A stretch of DNA of 64,000 bases from Dioscorea cayenensis subsp. rotundata. Taxonomy: Eukaryota; Streptophyta; Magnoliopsida; Dioscoreales; Dioscoreaceae. The notes under the pieces were generated by a model. It worked only from the letters and a program-made list of their open reading frames with translations. It was not told the origin of the DNA and ran no database searches. How positions within the stretch are numbered: position 1 is the first letter of the stretch; each line of letters starts with the position of its first letter. The stretch lies in assembly GCF_009730915.1 (NCBI RefSeq), contig NC_052492.1, forward strand, positions 310,001 to 374,000, written 5' to 3'. The position numbers were made by a program, and so were the translations under genes. Positions 1 through 13,114 of the stretch are shown here, in pieces.

Positions 1-754
1 TCCGCCCTTCTGGTTTGATCCATTGTTGAATTGGGATTGATGCAATTTTATTAAATTGATATTAAATTTCATTGTTTATATTGGGTTATCGTAAACGGTT
101 GTCTTCTTCTGTTTGGCTGTCATTTCTTTTTAGCAAAGTTGTGGTTTGCTATCCGTCTTCCTTAAGGTGTGGTTTGTGGCAGCATATCTGGGAGTAAATC
201 TGAAAAAGCCTTTATGGAGTAGTCGTAAGCAAAGTCTGACCTTGTAAACCATGCTAGTATTTCTATTTTTCATTATCTGGGAGTAAATCTGAAAACGCCT
301 TTATGGAGTAGCCCTAAGCAAAGCCAGGCCTTCTAAATCATGCTAGTCTATTTTTCATTATCTATTGTCACTGCTTATTTATTGACCTAATCAGAAGACT
401 GTTTTGTTTGAAATGTAAATTATGTATTTACCCTTGTGTTGAAATTACAGGGAGCTCAAGGAAGAGAAATATGCTGCTCGCAGCGCAATAGTTCCCATGC
501 TTCAAGCCGAAGAAGATGAAAGGTGAGCCATACTTTGCTACTTTGGTCAAATGGCTATTCGAACTGGTCGATCAGCATTCTAATGTTGATACTGTATTCT
601 CATTTTTAGATTTGTCAAGGAATGGAAAAAGTACCTGGAGGAGGAGGCCAGGATCATGAAAGATGTCCCCGGCTGGAAAGTCGGTGAGAATGTTTACAAC
701 TCAGGGAAATGGATGCCCCCAGCAACTGGTGAGCTCCGACCTGAGGTCTGGTGA
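1..754 (+). CDS. NADH dehydrogenase 1 alpha subcomplex subunit 13 (GRIM-19/B16.6), 3' part
   Basis: Accessory subunit of mitochondrial complex I; a small protein with one membrane helix, anchored in the inner membrane. Only the last two coding exons lie in the window: 451-522 and 610-754, joined in phase at a split Arg codon (AG|A). They encode the C-terminal half, including EEKYAAR, the acidic QAEEDERF stretch, [17 protein letters not shown] and the terminus [14 protein letters not shown]. This follows plant NDUA13 as I remember it almost residue for residue. The N-terminus and the membrane helix lie before position 1. Sequence 1-450 is intron and contains an 89-bp imperfect tandem repeat. 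The 3' UTR follows, with a possible AATAAA poly(A) signal at about 865. Identity is firm; the upstream gene structure cannot be seen. Confidence 0.93.
187..362 (+). repeat. 89-bp tandem duplication inside the NDUA13 intron
   Basis: Two imperfect head-to-tail copies, starting at 187 and 276. Both begin TCTGGGAGTAAATCTGAAAA and both end near TATTTTTCATTAT. They differ by a few substitutions and small indels, so the duplication is not brand-new. It touches no exon border. Confidence 0.85.
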
Positions 755-1903
755 AAGAGCATTCTGTGCAACTGGTTCTGGTTCTTGTATTATGTCAGTT
801 TTTCATCACTGAAGCATCACCTGGACCTCTCAAGACTAATCACCCTGTCTTGGCTCTTTTGATGAATAAACTTATGTCTTGAATGGTTTTGGTTCCTGTA
901 ACCATTTATTTTGACGGTGGTTGCTGGTGGAGCACACTACTCTGCACTATTCTTCTACTTTTATAGACTGCAACATGAATTGTTCATGATCCTGATCTGA
1001 ACATTACTAGACAATTGTTGAAGCAACATGCTTTATAAGTTTTTCAGGGGTTTTCATGCATTCTTTGAGCAGATGTTTGCATATGTTTTGGTTTGACACC
1101 TACTCAGAAGTGATCGGGTGATGCACCGGGGCACACGTGATTCTCACATGCGGTGCACGTAGGATAGGAGATATAGGACGGACCCACACGGCTCCACCGC
1201 TAGCCACTTGCTAGTATTCGACGGTGGGGACCGGAGCAAGAAGAATTGGATTCACACAAGAAGTGGTGGTGGACCCGTTCCATGTCTTGTGTCACATGAT
1301 GATGACATGGAGATTACAGCTAATGGTGGGCCCATCCATCTCGGCCCGGAATACTTTGACGTTGCAGGCCTGGCATCACATCACATGTAGCCCAATATCA
1401 TAAAGTATAATAATAATAATAATAATAAAGTTCCCTGATTGAAATCAGGCTTACTTTTTCTTCTTGTTCCCTTTTTTGTTTAACACACATATATATATAG
1501 ATTTAAAATTCACAACTCTGTTAAATTATAATGGGCAAGTGAGACATTTCCTTGACCCATCAACTTAAGAAAATAAAAGTCTTGACAATTAAATTGGCAG
1601 TCTAGTGTCACCATCACACCATTTCATTCATTGGCAATTTCCACTGGTCATGCATTCTCATAAACACCCAGACCCAGCCGCTAATCTAGAGATCCAAATA
1701 CAGCACAGCAGCATTGTTGTCCTGCCGACACTCATACTAATCACCTCCATTTGTTGTTATCTTAATTAATCTCCCCATTAATCCTTTAATTTCTCACCAC
1801 TATTATTCATTACCATTAACAATTTATCGTACATAAATAATCTAAAAAAAACTAATTACAAAGTTTCTTAGCAAGCTCTTGAAGACATTAATAAACAACA
1901 AAC

Positions 1904-1947
<44 letters not shown>

Positions 1948-3158
1948 GATCTACTCCTCGTTTTCCTCTCGTAGGCTAAATCGCGTTTCTTTCACCGCAT
2001 TCTCATATTTGTATTCGAGTGATCTTGGGTTTCTCCTCACATTCGTCTTCCTTGTCGAGATCCAATCTAGAGACGCTTCTGTGGTTCTGAACAGTAAGTC
2101 TCTTTGTTGATGATGATGATAATGATGATGTCAATGAGATGGAAATAGAGATCTTTCGGTTGGTTCCTTTGTTGTAATTGGTCTTTGTTTCAATTTGAAA
2201 TTTTGGATTTGATTTTGTTTTTTTTTTTTTTGTGGATTTGAAATGCGTGGATTTCGCGATCGATTGGGCATCTCACTATCTGAAATTTACCCTTTTTTTT
2301 TTTCATGGATGCTTTCTGGTGATCTCTCTTATACCGACTGGCGTTTGTTTGAAAAATCTTATTGTGGATTTCATAACTGCAAGTTAATGCTATTCTTGAT
2401 GAAAAGTCCCTATCTTTTTCGTTGATTCCTTAACGACGAGTTAATGCTACTCTTGCTGAAAAATCTTGTCCTTTGTGTTTGATTGAATTGTAAGAACTAT
2501 TTTGATTTCTTGACTGATAACCGAATGTATGATTTGGTTTTTTTAGAAAAAAAGAAAAAGAAATGTGCTTGTTTTTTGTCCTTTCCTGATTCGGTTTGAT
2601 ATCTGGAGTTTATATGGTCCTGCCATCACCTAATTTTGGATGTTTAATCATTAAATTTGTTCTGGGATTTGTGATATTCTTTAGATCTCTTTCTTTTGTG
2701 GTGAGCTTTTTTAGTTCTTTCCTTTTACTTTTGCATATTAACTTCTGTATGTTCTTAGATCCACACTTAATGCTCCTTCAATGGTCTATTGATTAGTGTA
2801 GAGTTTTTCTGATCTTTCTGTTTAATTTCATGAGAAATTTATAGCCTGCACAAATTTATGAAATAATACAAACTACCGCATTATGTGTTCTATCTATTGT
2901 TTTTCATTTGTAAACATGATGTCTGATCTTCCTTGGATGATACATTTTCAGGCCTGACTTTTCATATTGACATTTGGAAGACCTCGCACGACCCTTTTTA
3001 ATAGTTTTGGTTCTCAAATCTTAGTAGCAAGTTGTGTTTGTTGGAAGGCTGATCACAACCAAAATCACTGACTGAAGATCTTATGATAGCAAACAATTTC
3101 CAGTGTGGTGTGTGTTTGTCTTCTGTATACTGTTGAGACTAATAGTTGTTGTTTGACA
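755..3158 (+). promoter_or_regulatory. NDUA13 3' flank, then promoter and spliced 5' leader of the PMT3-like gene
   Basis: No gene of its own. A GC-richer patch near 1090-1390 holds a G-box core CACGTG at 1134-1139. A (CT)n tract at about 1910-1945 sits where the leader of the next gene should begin, a common arrangement in plant 5' UTRs. A likely non-coding first exon ends at 2093 (ACA|GTAAGT). The next acceptor is at 2950-2951, so exon 2 starts at 2952 and carries the ATG at 3159. Short open frames here show no family resemblance. Confidence 0.55.
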
Positions 3159-6026
3159 ATGAGGGGGAGAGGGGATGGTGGACAAAAGAGGCACCTGGTA
3201 CCACTAATTTGTGGTGGTGCGGTTGTTCTAGTTTTTCTCTTTCTCTATTGTGGATCATTTTTTGGCTCCGGAGGGCAGCATGCAAACACTGCTTTGGAAT
3301 ATGGAAGTAGATTCTCGAAATCATTGGGTTGGAGTAGTGATGAGAATGCAGAGGATGGCAAATCAGATGAGTCGATTTTTGGATCGGAGGGTGGAGCTGA
3401 CAGTGCTCTACCTAAGAGCTTTCCAGTGAGTGAATCAGCTAGATTCTATTTATGATCATCATTTATTATCTCTGCCCTAATTCATTATATGCACAATTTC
3501 TTCAAGGTATGCGATGATCGTCACTCAGAGTTGATCCCCTGCCTTGATAGAAACCTTATCTATCAAACTAGATTGAAGCTAGATCTATCTTTGATGGAAC
3601 ACTACGAGAGGCATTGTCCTCAGCCTGAGAGGCGCTACAATTGTTTGATCCCTCCGCCAGCAGGCTACAAGGTCAGACGCTTGGTGTTTCTCCTTTTACA
3701 TACCAAGCAATATATTCAAGTTGTTTGAATGTATCTGTATCTACAATGCAGATTCCTATTAAGTGGCCAAAAAGTCGAGATGAAGTGTGGCAAGCAAATA
3801 TACCTCACACTCATCTTGCGCATGAAAAATCAGATCAGAACTGGATGGTTGTCAAAGGTGATAAGATTGAATTTCCTGGTGGTGGCACTCATTTTCATTA
3901 TGGAGCTGATAAATATATTGCATCTATTGCAAATGTAAATTCTCTTCTCTCTTACTGTCTCATAAATTGATTCACTTTAATATTATCTGTGTCACGCCTA
4001 TATTCAATTTGTAATTTATTTATGGACATTTAGTATAAGAGAGAGACTGAACTTGTGTCCTGAACTGGCAGATGCTCAACTTCAGCAATAATATTTTAAA
4101 CAATGAGGGAAGGTTACGGACTGTTCTAGATGTCGGGTGCGGAGTTGCGAGCTTTGGAGGATATCTTCTCTCATCAGATATCATAGCAATGTCATTAGCA
4201 CCCAATGATGTTCATCAAAACCAGATCCAGTTTGCTCTAGAGAGAGGAATTCCTGCTTACCTTGGTGTATTAGGAACAAAAAGGCTTCCTTATCCAAGCC
4301 GATCTTTTGAGTTTGCTCATTGCTCACGTTGTAGGATTGATTGGCTCCAGAGGGGTGGCATTCTTCTGCTAGAGTTGGACAGAGTGCTTAGACCAGGTGG
4401 CTATTTTGCTTATTCATCTCCTGAAGCTTATGCTCAGGATGAGGAGGATCTCAGGATATGGAAGGAGATGAGTGCCCTTGTTGAACGGATGTGCTGGAAA
4501 ATTGCTGCAAAGAGAAACCAAACCGTTATTTGGGTTAAACCTTTGACCAATGACTGCTATATGGATAGAGAGCCTGGGACCCATCCCCCTCTATGCAAAA
4601 CCGATGATGACCCGGATGCTGTTTGGGGTGTACGAATGGAAGCATGCATTACCCGTTATTCTGAACGTGAGTATGCAAATACTATGACCACTTCTGCAGC
4701 TGTTTACTTAATTTGAGGTTTTAAGTATAGACGATTGACTAACAGTTTTTTTAAGGTTCCTGTTGCTAATTGTGGTTTGGCTTTCATAAATTTTAATTAA
4801 ACTTGTTTGTTTTATTATCTTCACAGAGATGCACAGAGACAAGGGAACTGGTCTGGCTCCTTGGCCGGAACGTTTAACTACACCTCCTCCTCGCCTAGCT
4901 GAATTGGATATTTCTACTGATACATTTGAGAAGGACATGGTACTTCAAGTGACCTTTTTGGTTTATTTGAATGTGATAGATTCTGGTGTTCTAGCTTGCT
5001 TATCTATCCATTTTCAAACTCTTATAGATAAATAAGTATATTTTATAGAAGGTAGTAATTTCTCCGTAGATTCTGGTGATTGATTATATATCATTCTCCA
5101 GGAAGCTTGGCAAAAAAGGGTGGAAAGTTACTGGAAGTTGTTGAGTTCCAAGATCGGGCCAAACACTTTAAGAAACATAATGGACATGAAGGCAAACTTG
5201 GGATCATTTGCAGCTGTGCTCAAAGACAAGGATGTTTGGGTAATGAATGTTGTGCCAGAAGACGGGCCAAACACCCTTAAAGTAATTTATGACAGAGGCC
5301 TGATAGGCACTGTCCATGATTGGTAAGTTTCTGTTTTCTAGGCTTCTTAGAAGCAAACGTAAACTTAAGTAAGGATGCATCTGAAGAGATCTATCTCATT
5401 GCTGCATGTTTTAATCTGAGAAATATTAGCAATCCTTATTACTGCTTATGAATAACTATAAGTTTATAACTTTTTTTTTTTAATTGTCTGGTGAGGAATT
5501 TGGGTGTTCTTGTGTTTATAGCTGACTCCTTCCCAAGGTCAGTGGATGCAATTCACTGTGTAAATTTGGCTCACCATAAACAAGAAATCGGAGAGGAAAT
5601 TTCTAGGCTACATGCATGACCATTTATCATTTTAATCAAATCTGCATTACTATTTTCAGTTGATGTGCTGTTGGGATGTTATCATGTTAACATATGCTTG
5701 ATCTTTCTCTCAATAGGTGTGAGGCATTCTCAACGTATCCGCGAACTTATGATCTTCTTCATGCTGGGACTGTCTTCTCTGGCATTGAGAAGAAAGGATG
5801 CAGTGCGGAGGACCTACTTCTTGAAATGGACCGTATTTTGAGACCAAATGGTTTCATAATCATCAGAGATAAGCGCATTGTCGTGGAGTTTATCAAGAAG
5901 CGTCTAACAGCTCTGCGTTGGGAGTCAGTGGCTGTTGTGGATCCTGAGCCGGGGTCTGATTCTGAAGATGGTGAGATGGTGTTTGTCATTCAGAAGCAAA
6001 TGTGGTTGCTAGACAACACTGCCTGA
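3159..6026 (+). CDS. PMT3: Probable pectin-type methyltransferase of the PMT/QUA2 family (PMT3-like)
   Basis: Golgi type II membrane protein of the plant DUF248 family, thought to transfer methyl groups from S-adenosylmethionine to wall polysaccharides such as homogalacturonan. Coding exons: 3159-3425, 3507-3671, 3752-3934, 4072-4666, 4827-4939, 5102-5322, 5717-6026; phases agree and give 617 aa, normal for the family. Seen: a basic N-terminus, one hydrophobic anchor (about residues 13-32), the family start SFPVCDDRHSELIPCLDRN, FPGGGTHFHYGADKYI, and the SAM-binding DVGCG at 225-229. Family landmarks MSLAPNDVHQNQIQFALERG, LELDRVLRPGGYFAYSSPEA and NIMDMKANLGSFAA are all present. The closest remembered relatives are Arabidopsis PMT3 and PMT8. 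Oddity: residue 532 is Gly in LLHAG, where relatives have Trp (LLHAW). The substrate is inferred from the family only. Confidence 0.93.
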
Positions 6027-7784
6027 AAAGATCATCAGCATAAGATTCTAGCATAAGATTCTGGTTGAACGTCACCAGGTTATATTCCGCTTCTTCATGC
6101 TAGTCAAAGCATACATCAGAGTGAATTATGAATGGATTTATTAACTTAATTTTTCTGAGTCCCCTCCATTTCCATCATTTAACCAAGTGCTAAGCTATGT
6201 AATTTTGTGGTCATGAAGCAATTGATCGCCAGTTGTCTGTTATTTTCCTGTTTGAATTTCTCTTTTCTTTTATCATTCCAAAGGATTCAATTTTTGGTCA
6301 TGTGTTTTCCGAAACATTTTGTTTAGATGATATTATTTATTCAGTGATTCTTGTTTAATATATCAATCACGCTTGGCTAATGAAATTGTATGTGCCAGAG
6401 TTTGACATCACAGGAAAAACAAATCAACCATCAATATCCCAAACATGAGCTTTCCATGTTTATATAATGACCAGACCTGTTTAAACTCATGTGAGGAATT
6501 ATATGTTCAAACTTGTGTGAGAAATTCTCTTTTTGGGTCTGCTCTATAATGAAGGTTTTACCCCATGTATATATATGTATATATAAATGCTTTCCATCTT
6601 TGTATACAAAATAAGCGCTGGAGTATCTCAACCCCACCAGTTTCTGCTTGGCAAGTGTCAATAATAGAGGGCTTATTTACCACATTGCTTCCATTCATGA
6701 AATCCTTTTCATAATAGAAACAAGGTGGCTGCCTTTACATGTTACAAGAAAAATACCAAAATGATAGAGTGAGCATCAAATTATGACTTGTTCTAAGATA
6801 CACACAAGCGATTCACCACAACACTTGAGAACTGAAAAACAATCATGTGATTGCCTGCAACATATAGCAGGTATTCTGAATTTCTGAGTCAATCCAAAAA
6901 TCATTATAGAAATAGACTTTATAACCAAATGGGGCATGAAAATGGTGTATATTTTGTTCAACTTAATAGAAGAACAATTTTTTTTATAACATCAGGTGCA
7001 GAGAAAATTTTAGTATAAGGAATTCATCGCACAATCTGTATGGTGGATTGTTGTAAAAACACAATCATTCAAGATTAGATAGAATCATGCCTTCTTCAGC
7101 ATTACAATCATAATTTTCTTCACAAGGGAGAAAAGGTTCCTCACTGACCACAAAGCACTGCAGACGTTATCTGTAAATTAAAAACATCATTAAAGAAACA
7201 AAATTTGAATTTCCATTAATCTTTTGAGAGGACAGACAAGTATCCGCAATAGGCATTTGGTACCAACCATACAAATAGGTTTAAGAAAAAACTGAAGGGG
7301 ACAAAATTAGTTTAAGCGTGCTATTCATTTCCATATTATGCTACACAAAAGTCCTTGACATTTTTTTTAAAGTTACTGATACATGGAAACATTGGAAAGT
7401 ACATAAATAAATAGGCAAGGAAAACAATGCCCCATCTCATATTGCAATCTCTTGTTTTGGATTGAAAACATTGCTGCCATATCTTCTACATTAAAAGAGA
7501 ATTATATTTGTAGCAGCATCTACCTTGAGAAATGAGTAGTAGTCTCAAGAGAAGACAAAACATTGGCTAACAAAATATAGTTCCAATAAATTTTTAGTCT
7601 TTGATATTAGCAACATAGGAATATGCATGGTCAAATTATTTGTGTTAGTGAGAACTTGTCATGCTGATATTACATAAGGGTCATTAGTCCTTAAAGATAA
7701 CAAAGATTCAAGGCTGACAACTAAGGGCACTCAAAAAAATATTTTACCTACTAGATAAATCATAGGGTCATAATCTTGGAAGAA
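6027..7784. other. Convergent intergenic region between PMT3-like and RBM42-like genes
   Basis: Holds the 3' UTRs of two genes that end tail to tail. AT-rich, with no reading frame resembling a known protein and no clear transposon ends. Confidence 0.5.
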
Positions 7785-9540
7785 TCACTTGTGCAGAATA
7801 CTTTTCTTTGGCAGTTTTGGCTTCTTCTGAATATGGTTCTGGAAAGAACAAAAACAAGGGTACACAATAAGCACATATGAAATAGCATCAACAGCAAGGA
7901 GGACCTCTGTGGTGATTGTAAAAGTTAACCTTTTGCCTCTCCAAAGCGTCAAAATCTGTCCGCTCCTTCCAATTGCTCTTACGCAATTTGATTGGACGGT
8001 TGCCGACATACTTGCCTGCAATGATTAATTTATTACAAGAAAAATGTTATAACAAAATGGGTGAGAGAATGCATATTTATGTTACCAATACTTATATAAA
8101 GTAGGAGGCCATATACCCACCATTCATTTCTTTCAAAGCTGCTGCAAGGTCTGTGGGGTTTGCAAAACTAACAAATCCATAACCCTTGGTTTTTCCAGTT
8201 CTCTTGTCTCTCACAACCTGATAATATAATTAGGTCATGGCCATTGTGCTACAAACAAGGATAATGAATAAATGTGAAAACAAACATGGAGATCCACAAA
8301 CTGAGATTAGCTATACATGATCAGTCAAACTCCAGAAGGATACTCAATCTAAGGTCAACAAATTACACAGTTACCAATGACCAATATACTTATTATAATC
8401 TAATGCAAGTATCTCTGAGGTTTTCAAACTTATTAAATCCATAGATTACGAAATGGATTACACACGAGGTGCAAATTGTTGACAAGCAAAATCTCAAACA
8501 TCTCCTAGCAATAACATTTTTCAGTATGCAACATACACTTCATTATGATACATTGCCCTAATGACTACTGTTCCCAAATGGGAGGAAAGGGGAACTAAAA
8601 TAGAGACATTGATATTGGTAATTTGCCATGAAGATAGAGATCCGACCATTTAGAAAGTAATAAAGTTTGCAAAGCATTGACTACACAGGAAGTAACTCAC
8701 TCTTGCCATGTTGAATGAAGGGAATCTGGCAAATGCTTTCGAGAGAATATCATCATTAACTTCATTGCCAAGATCCCCACAAAAGAGACGAAAATCACCT
8801 GCATAAGTTCTACAGTAAGAGATCTCAGAACTTTCAAAATAACTCCAACAATTAAAAAAACATATAAGATATCCAAATCATAATAGCAAGAGCAGAATTC
8901 CTAGAAGAGCCAATGTCCAAGTTAAATTTAATTTTTAAAAAAAAGACAAAGTAACTAAAACCAATAAACACAAACTCAAAGAAACCAAACAAATCAACAT
9001 ACTTTCAGGCCAATCAGCCAATGTTGGATCTTCCCAGGTTTGCCCAGCAGCTTTACGGGGTAAAGCTCTCTTCTTGGATTCCGCCTTGTGCTCAACCTCG
9101 CTGTTAGCAAGCGCAGCCTTCACACTCTCCAGAGCCTCGGGCGTGATAGTTTGCGCATCCCTTTGAAACAATTGTTGCGCCTATATACACGATGAAACCC
9201 CAATTCAAAATTCACAATGCTCTACTCAATAGGGTAAATCATACAATATTCTCCAAGGAAAAAAAAAATTCAAAAATCGAACCTGCTGATACTGCGGGAG
9301 CGAGTAGACACCGGTGGCGGTGGCGACGGGGGCCACAGCGGGGTAAGCCGGCGCAAAGGGCTGGGGGATCACAGGTACCTTAACAGGCGGAGTGATCGGG
9401 GCCTGCGGGACGTATGGAGGAGCCACCGGCGCAGAGGCCGATGGGTCGGGGTTCTGGAGGTGGAAAGGGAGAGGGAAGTAGGAAGGGGCGCCGGAGTAGG
9501 AGTACTGTGAGGTCGACGGTGCGGTGGGGTCCGTTGCCAT
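7785..9540 (-). CDS. RBM42-like RRM RNA-binding protein
   Basis: Single-RRM nuclear RNA-binding protein, orthologous in pattern to animal RBM42, which is linked to splicing factors. Minus-strand exons from 5' to 3': 9540-9283, 9180-9003, 8798-8701, 8217-8121, 8015-7930, 7838-7785; all phases match, giving 256 aa. The first 85 residues are a Pro/Ala/Tyr-rich low-complexity segment. A helical linker follows with AGQTWEDPTLADWP, the RBM42 signature before the RRM. The RRM has RNP2-like LFCGDLGNEVNDDIL and RNP1 KTKGYGFVSF, then the strongly conserved MNGKYVGNRPIKLRKSNWKE and a short Lys-rich tail. The start ATG opens a Met-Ala-Thr protein and nothing upstream is in frame. Function in plants is inferred from the family. 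Confidence 0.92.
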
Positions 9541-9758
9541 GGATTGCTTCAGCGGAGAGGTGATTGAATTTCTAGGGTTTTGTGGGTGGATTCAATGGAG
9601 AGGTCTTCGGAGATTGGCTTTCTAGGGTTTCGATCTTGTGAAGGTTGGGACAAAGCTTTCGAGGCTGCGAAAGCGAGCGAGAGTACAGAGTATAGAAGAA
9701 GCGGATCCGATTTAATCAGGTTCAGGTTCAGCCAAGTCCGATGCCTTTTGTTAATTTA

Positions 9759-9923
9759 ATCCTAATTAATTTTTTTTTATTTTTTAAAAAATAAATAAAT
9801 AAACCACAAATTTATTAAAAAAAAACAAATAAGGATAAACAAAGTACAAAAGATAAAACATCAAATAAAGAAACAAAATAGAAAACTACTATCCTCACCA
9901 AGAAACTGGTATCCTAATTAATT
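9759..9923 (-). mobile_element. Short retroposon copy 1 (LINE 3' end or SINE) with 13-bp TSD
   Basis: Direct repeats ATCCTAATTAATT at 9759-9771 and 9911-9923 flank a 139-bp insert. Read on the minus strand, the insert starts near TTTCTTGGTGAGGATA, continues as T-rich DNA, and ends with AATAAATTTGTGGTTTATT followed by an A-rich tail. The flanking repeat plus A-rich end is the signature of target-primed retroposition. It aligns by eye over its whole length with the copy at 14411-14546. Confidence 0.75.
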
Positions 9924-12900
9924 AAATAACAAATTGCCATTTTATTTTAATAAATAATTTATAATTTATAATACATATGTATATCACATATATATATATA
10001 AGTACAAAACAAAATACCACGTGTCAAGTTCTCATAAAAAGTTTTCTTTCTAAAACTTAAATAAAATATTAAATATTATAATAATATTAAATATTCAATA
10101 ATTATAATATAATATAATTATTTTATTAGTTTAATTTAAAAATACTAGATTATATTTTCATAATAATAAAACTTATTTCTCTTATTTATTAATATTTTTT
10201 TAAACAGTTTTTTAGAATTTAAAATATGAAATATGTTAATTTATATCACGATAAATTAAAGACTTTTATTTCTTAAATTATAATATTATTTATCATATAT
10301 CATATATTAACTGTAAAATTAATAATAATAAATATCCTATCTTATCTAAATTTAAATATTATAAATTTTTTTTTGTGTATATAGATAGAGATTATGTTCA
10401 ACTTTTATTAATAATTTTGAAATATATATTAATTAGGATAAATTAAAGTTTTTTATTTATCAAATTATAAAATTTGATAAATTTAATTTTCTTCTCAATT
10501 TGATTGTAATTGTGAGTGTTTATTATTTTATATTTTTAGTAATTCATATAAGATAACTTTATTTGTACTAATTTTCTCTTTTAGCTCCAAATTATTATTT
10601 AAATGAAAGGAAGATAATATAATTTATTTATATCATTGGCTATGAATGTTAATATTACTAATTAACCACGCATCATTTATATTGATATTGATAATTTCAT
10701 TGGGAATATCATTAATCGTTTAAAAGTAAATAGATTGTGAATTTATTTTATAAATTTGATTTATTTATGCATAGTTTGTTTATGTTTAATTTTTGGGAAA
10801 CAATGATCAATCTGGATTATTCTCTTTATTAATTTAAATTATAAAATAAAGTTATACTGGAATCCTGATTGGAGAAGAAAATTAATTCATTTGGAAAGAA
10901 AAAAATAATTTAAAAAATAGGAAAACGTTAATATATATATAACGAAATATTTTTCAATAAGTTTGTTTTCCCTAACCAAAGCATCTAATTTTATTATATT
11001 CTTCTAAAACTAATGTATTACTTATATGTAATAAATTTATTACTATTTACTTATATATTCTTATTATGGAATTAATTTAAAATTTACTAAAAATTGAATA
11101 CTTTTATTTAAGAATTATTAAAAAACTACTATCAACTATCGAAGTGAAAAAAAAAATTTATATCATTATTGCATTAATTAACTTTATATAAAATAAAAAT
11201 AAATAAAGAATAATTTATGCTAACAATTACCAATAAATATATAAATATAATTCAAAAAACAATTATTGACAGTTTCTAAAACTAAGAAACTTTGATATAA
11301 AAATATTGTTCAAATATAGCTTTTAGATAATTGTAAATTATTAATAGGGTATGTTACAACAATGACATGGAAATATTTATAATTTAATCCTAAATTAATT
11401 ACAAATTATCAGAAGAAGGGTTGCATTGCTAAATCACAAAGATATTTATGTAGTACAAGACCATTGAGTTTATCTTTGATATATAATTTTATCATAGTAT
11501 TTTTTTTTTTTACTAATTTAGAAAGAATAAATATTTTTTTATCACTTTAATTTTATTTGACTCAAAATTATCTTTTAGCTTTGATGAAAAAATATTGTAT
11601 GATTATATTATTTATTACAAATATTAATATCTAATTAGTAGTCACCCACTTTGATTAGAAAATTAAAAAATAATTTAAGTGATTAGCAATGCATCCCCTC
11701 TTTCTCTCTATATACATTAGTAATTATATCATTTCAATGTGTTCATAGATTGAAAGTGTTTATTTTATTTTTAAACCATTAATTTGGTATTTAAAAGAGT
11801 TTTTTTTAATTAGGAAATCGTTCAATGTGCCAATAATAGGAGAATGAATAAATAAATTTTCAAAATTAGATTAAGTTTGTTTTTTTTTTAACCTGAATAA
11901 ATGAAGTTTCTTACCATTGTTATCAAAATTATATTTTCAGTGTGAATATTATTGTTAACTTCTTTTCTCCTGCTCATAACACTAGTTTGTATATATAATT
12001 AGATAACATTGAATGAAATTAGATTTTTTTTTTTAAAAAAAAAACATACATGCAAGGGCAAAGTAGTTCAAGTACTGGCATTTGGGTAGATTTTTTTTTT
12101 TTTTGGGCCAAAATGGATAATCCCTAAATGTATTGGATATTAAAATGGTACAAAAAGTTTAAAGATATGAAATGAAGGGTACAAAAGAGTTTATTGGAGA
12201 AAATATAAACAAGTAACATAAAGCAAATAACATTAGTTCACTAGCGGTGGATACAAGTAAAGTCAAATAATTATAAATTAGCTAGTGATAGCATCAAGAG
12301 TCAAGACCAACATAAGGGTTATGCTCATTTTACGGAGAAGGCCCTATAAATACTGTTGCAATAGATGAATCATCTAGCTCCTGCCTTTTAGTATCATGGG
12401 TTGCAGATAATTAAAATAGTAACATGTGATTGATTTCGAGAATCAATAAAAATAATAAGAGTATTCTAAAGTTGAAAATGCACTTAATTTTGTTAAACAA
12501 AATTTATCAAATAATTGCACTTACAAGAAAGGAATTTGATGGGCTGTATAAATTAAAGGACCAAGACCCTTTTACCAACTATCCTAGAGATCAGCCAATA
12601 AATTAAGGGTCCGGTTTAATCCTAGAATTTGTGTAAAATGATGCTAAATAGACACTATAATAGAGTAGGGGATGAAAAAGTGGCCTATAAATTTAATCAC
12701 AGTGTGGCAAAAGGCATTTATGGTTGTTTGGCTAGAATTTTACAAAATAAACAGTTAGACATAAATAGCAAAAGGATTTTAAAAATAACAAACAATAACA
12801 TAAAAGGCTCGTCAACTTTTGAGGTTTAAATCCAAGAATTGTCCATATATATCAAAAAATTAAAATTAAAATAGCTTGTAAATTATCATCCGGATTCCGG

Positions 12901-13114
12901 GGTTATTATTTCACAACGACATAATCCATCCCAAAGCAAGATTATACAAGCTCTGAGTCCAAAAATGGCAGTGAACTGTGATCATAGAATTTCAATTAAG
13001 AATTGAAGTTGCAAACTTGCAAACAACAACTGCTTGATCCAGTAGAATGTTATGTAAATGGTAAATTGGTATACCCGCGGTCAAATTTTTAGATAAACAA
13101 AACTACTACGATAG

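Noticed and set aside
5470-5500. TCTGGTGAGG after a T run, like the start of the short retroposon
   Set aside because: Only about 10 bases match, with no tail or TSD; likely chance.
12090-13100. Eroded transposon or LINE body
   Set aside because: Composition differs from the flanks, but there are no ends, target duplications or coding traces to support a call.
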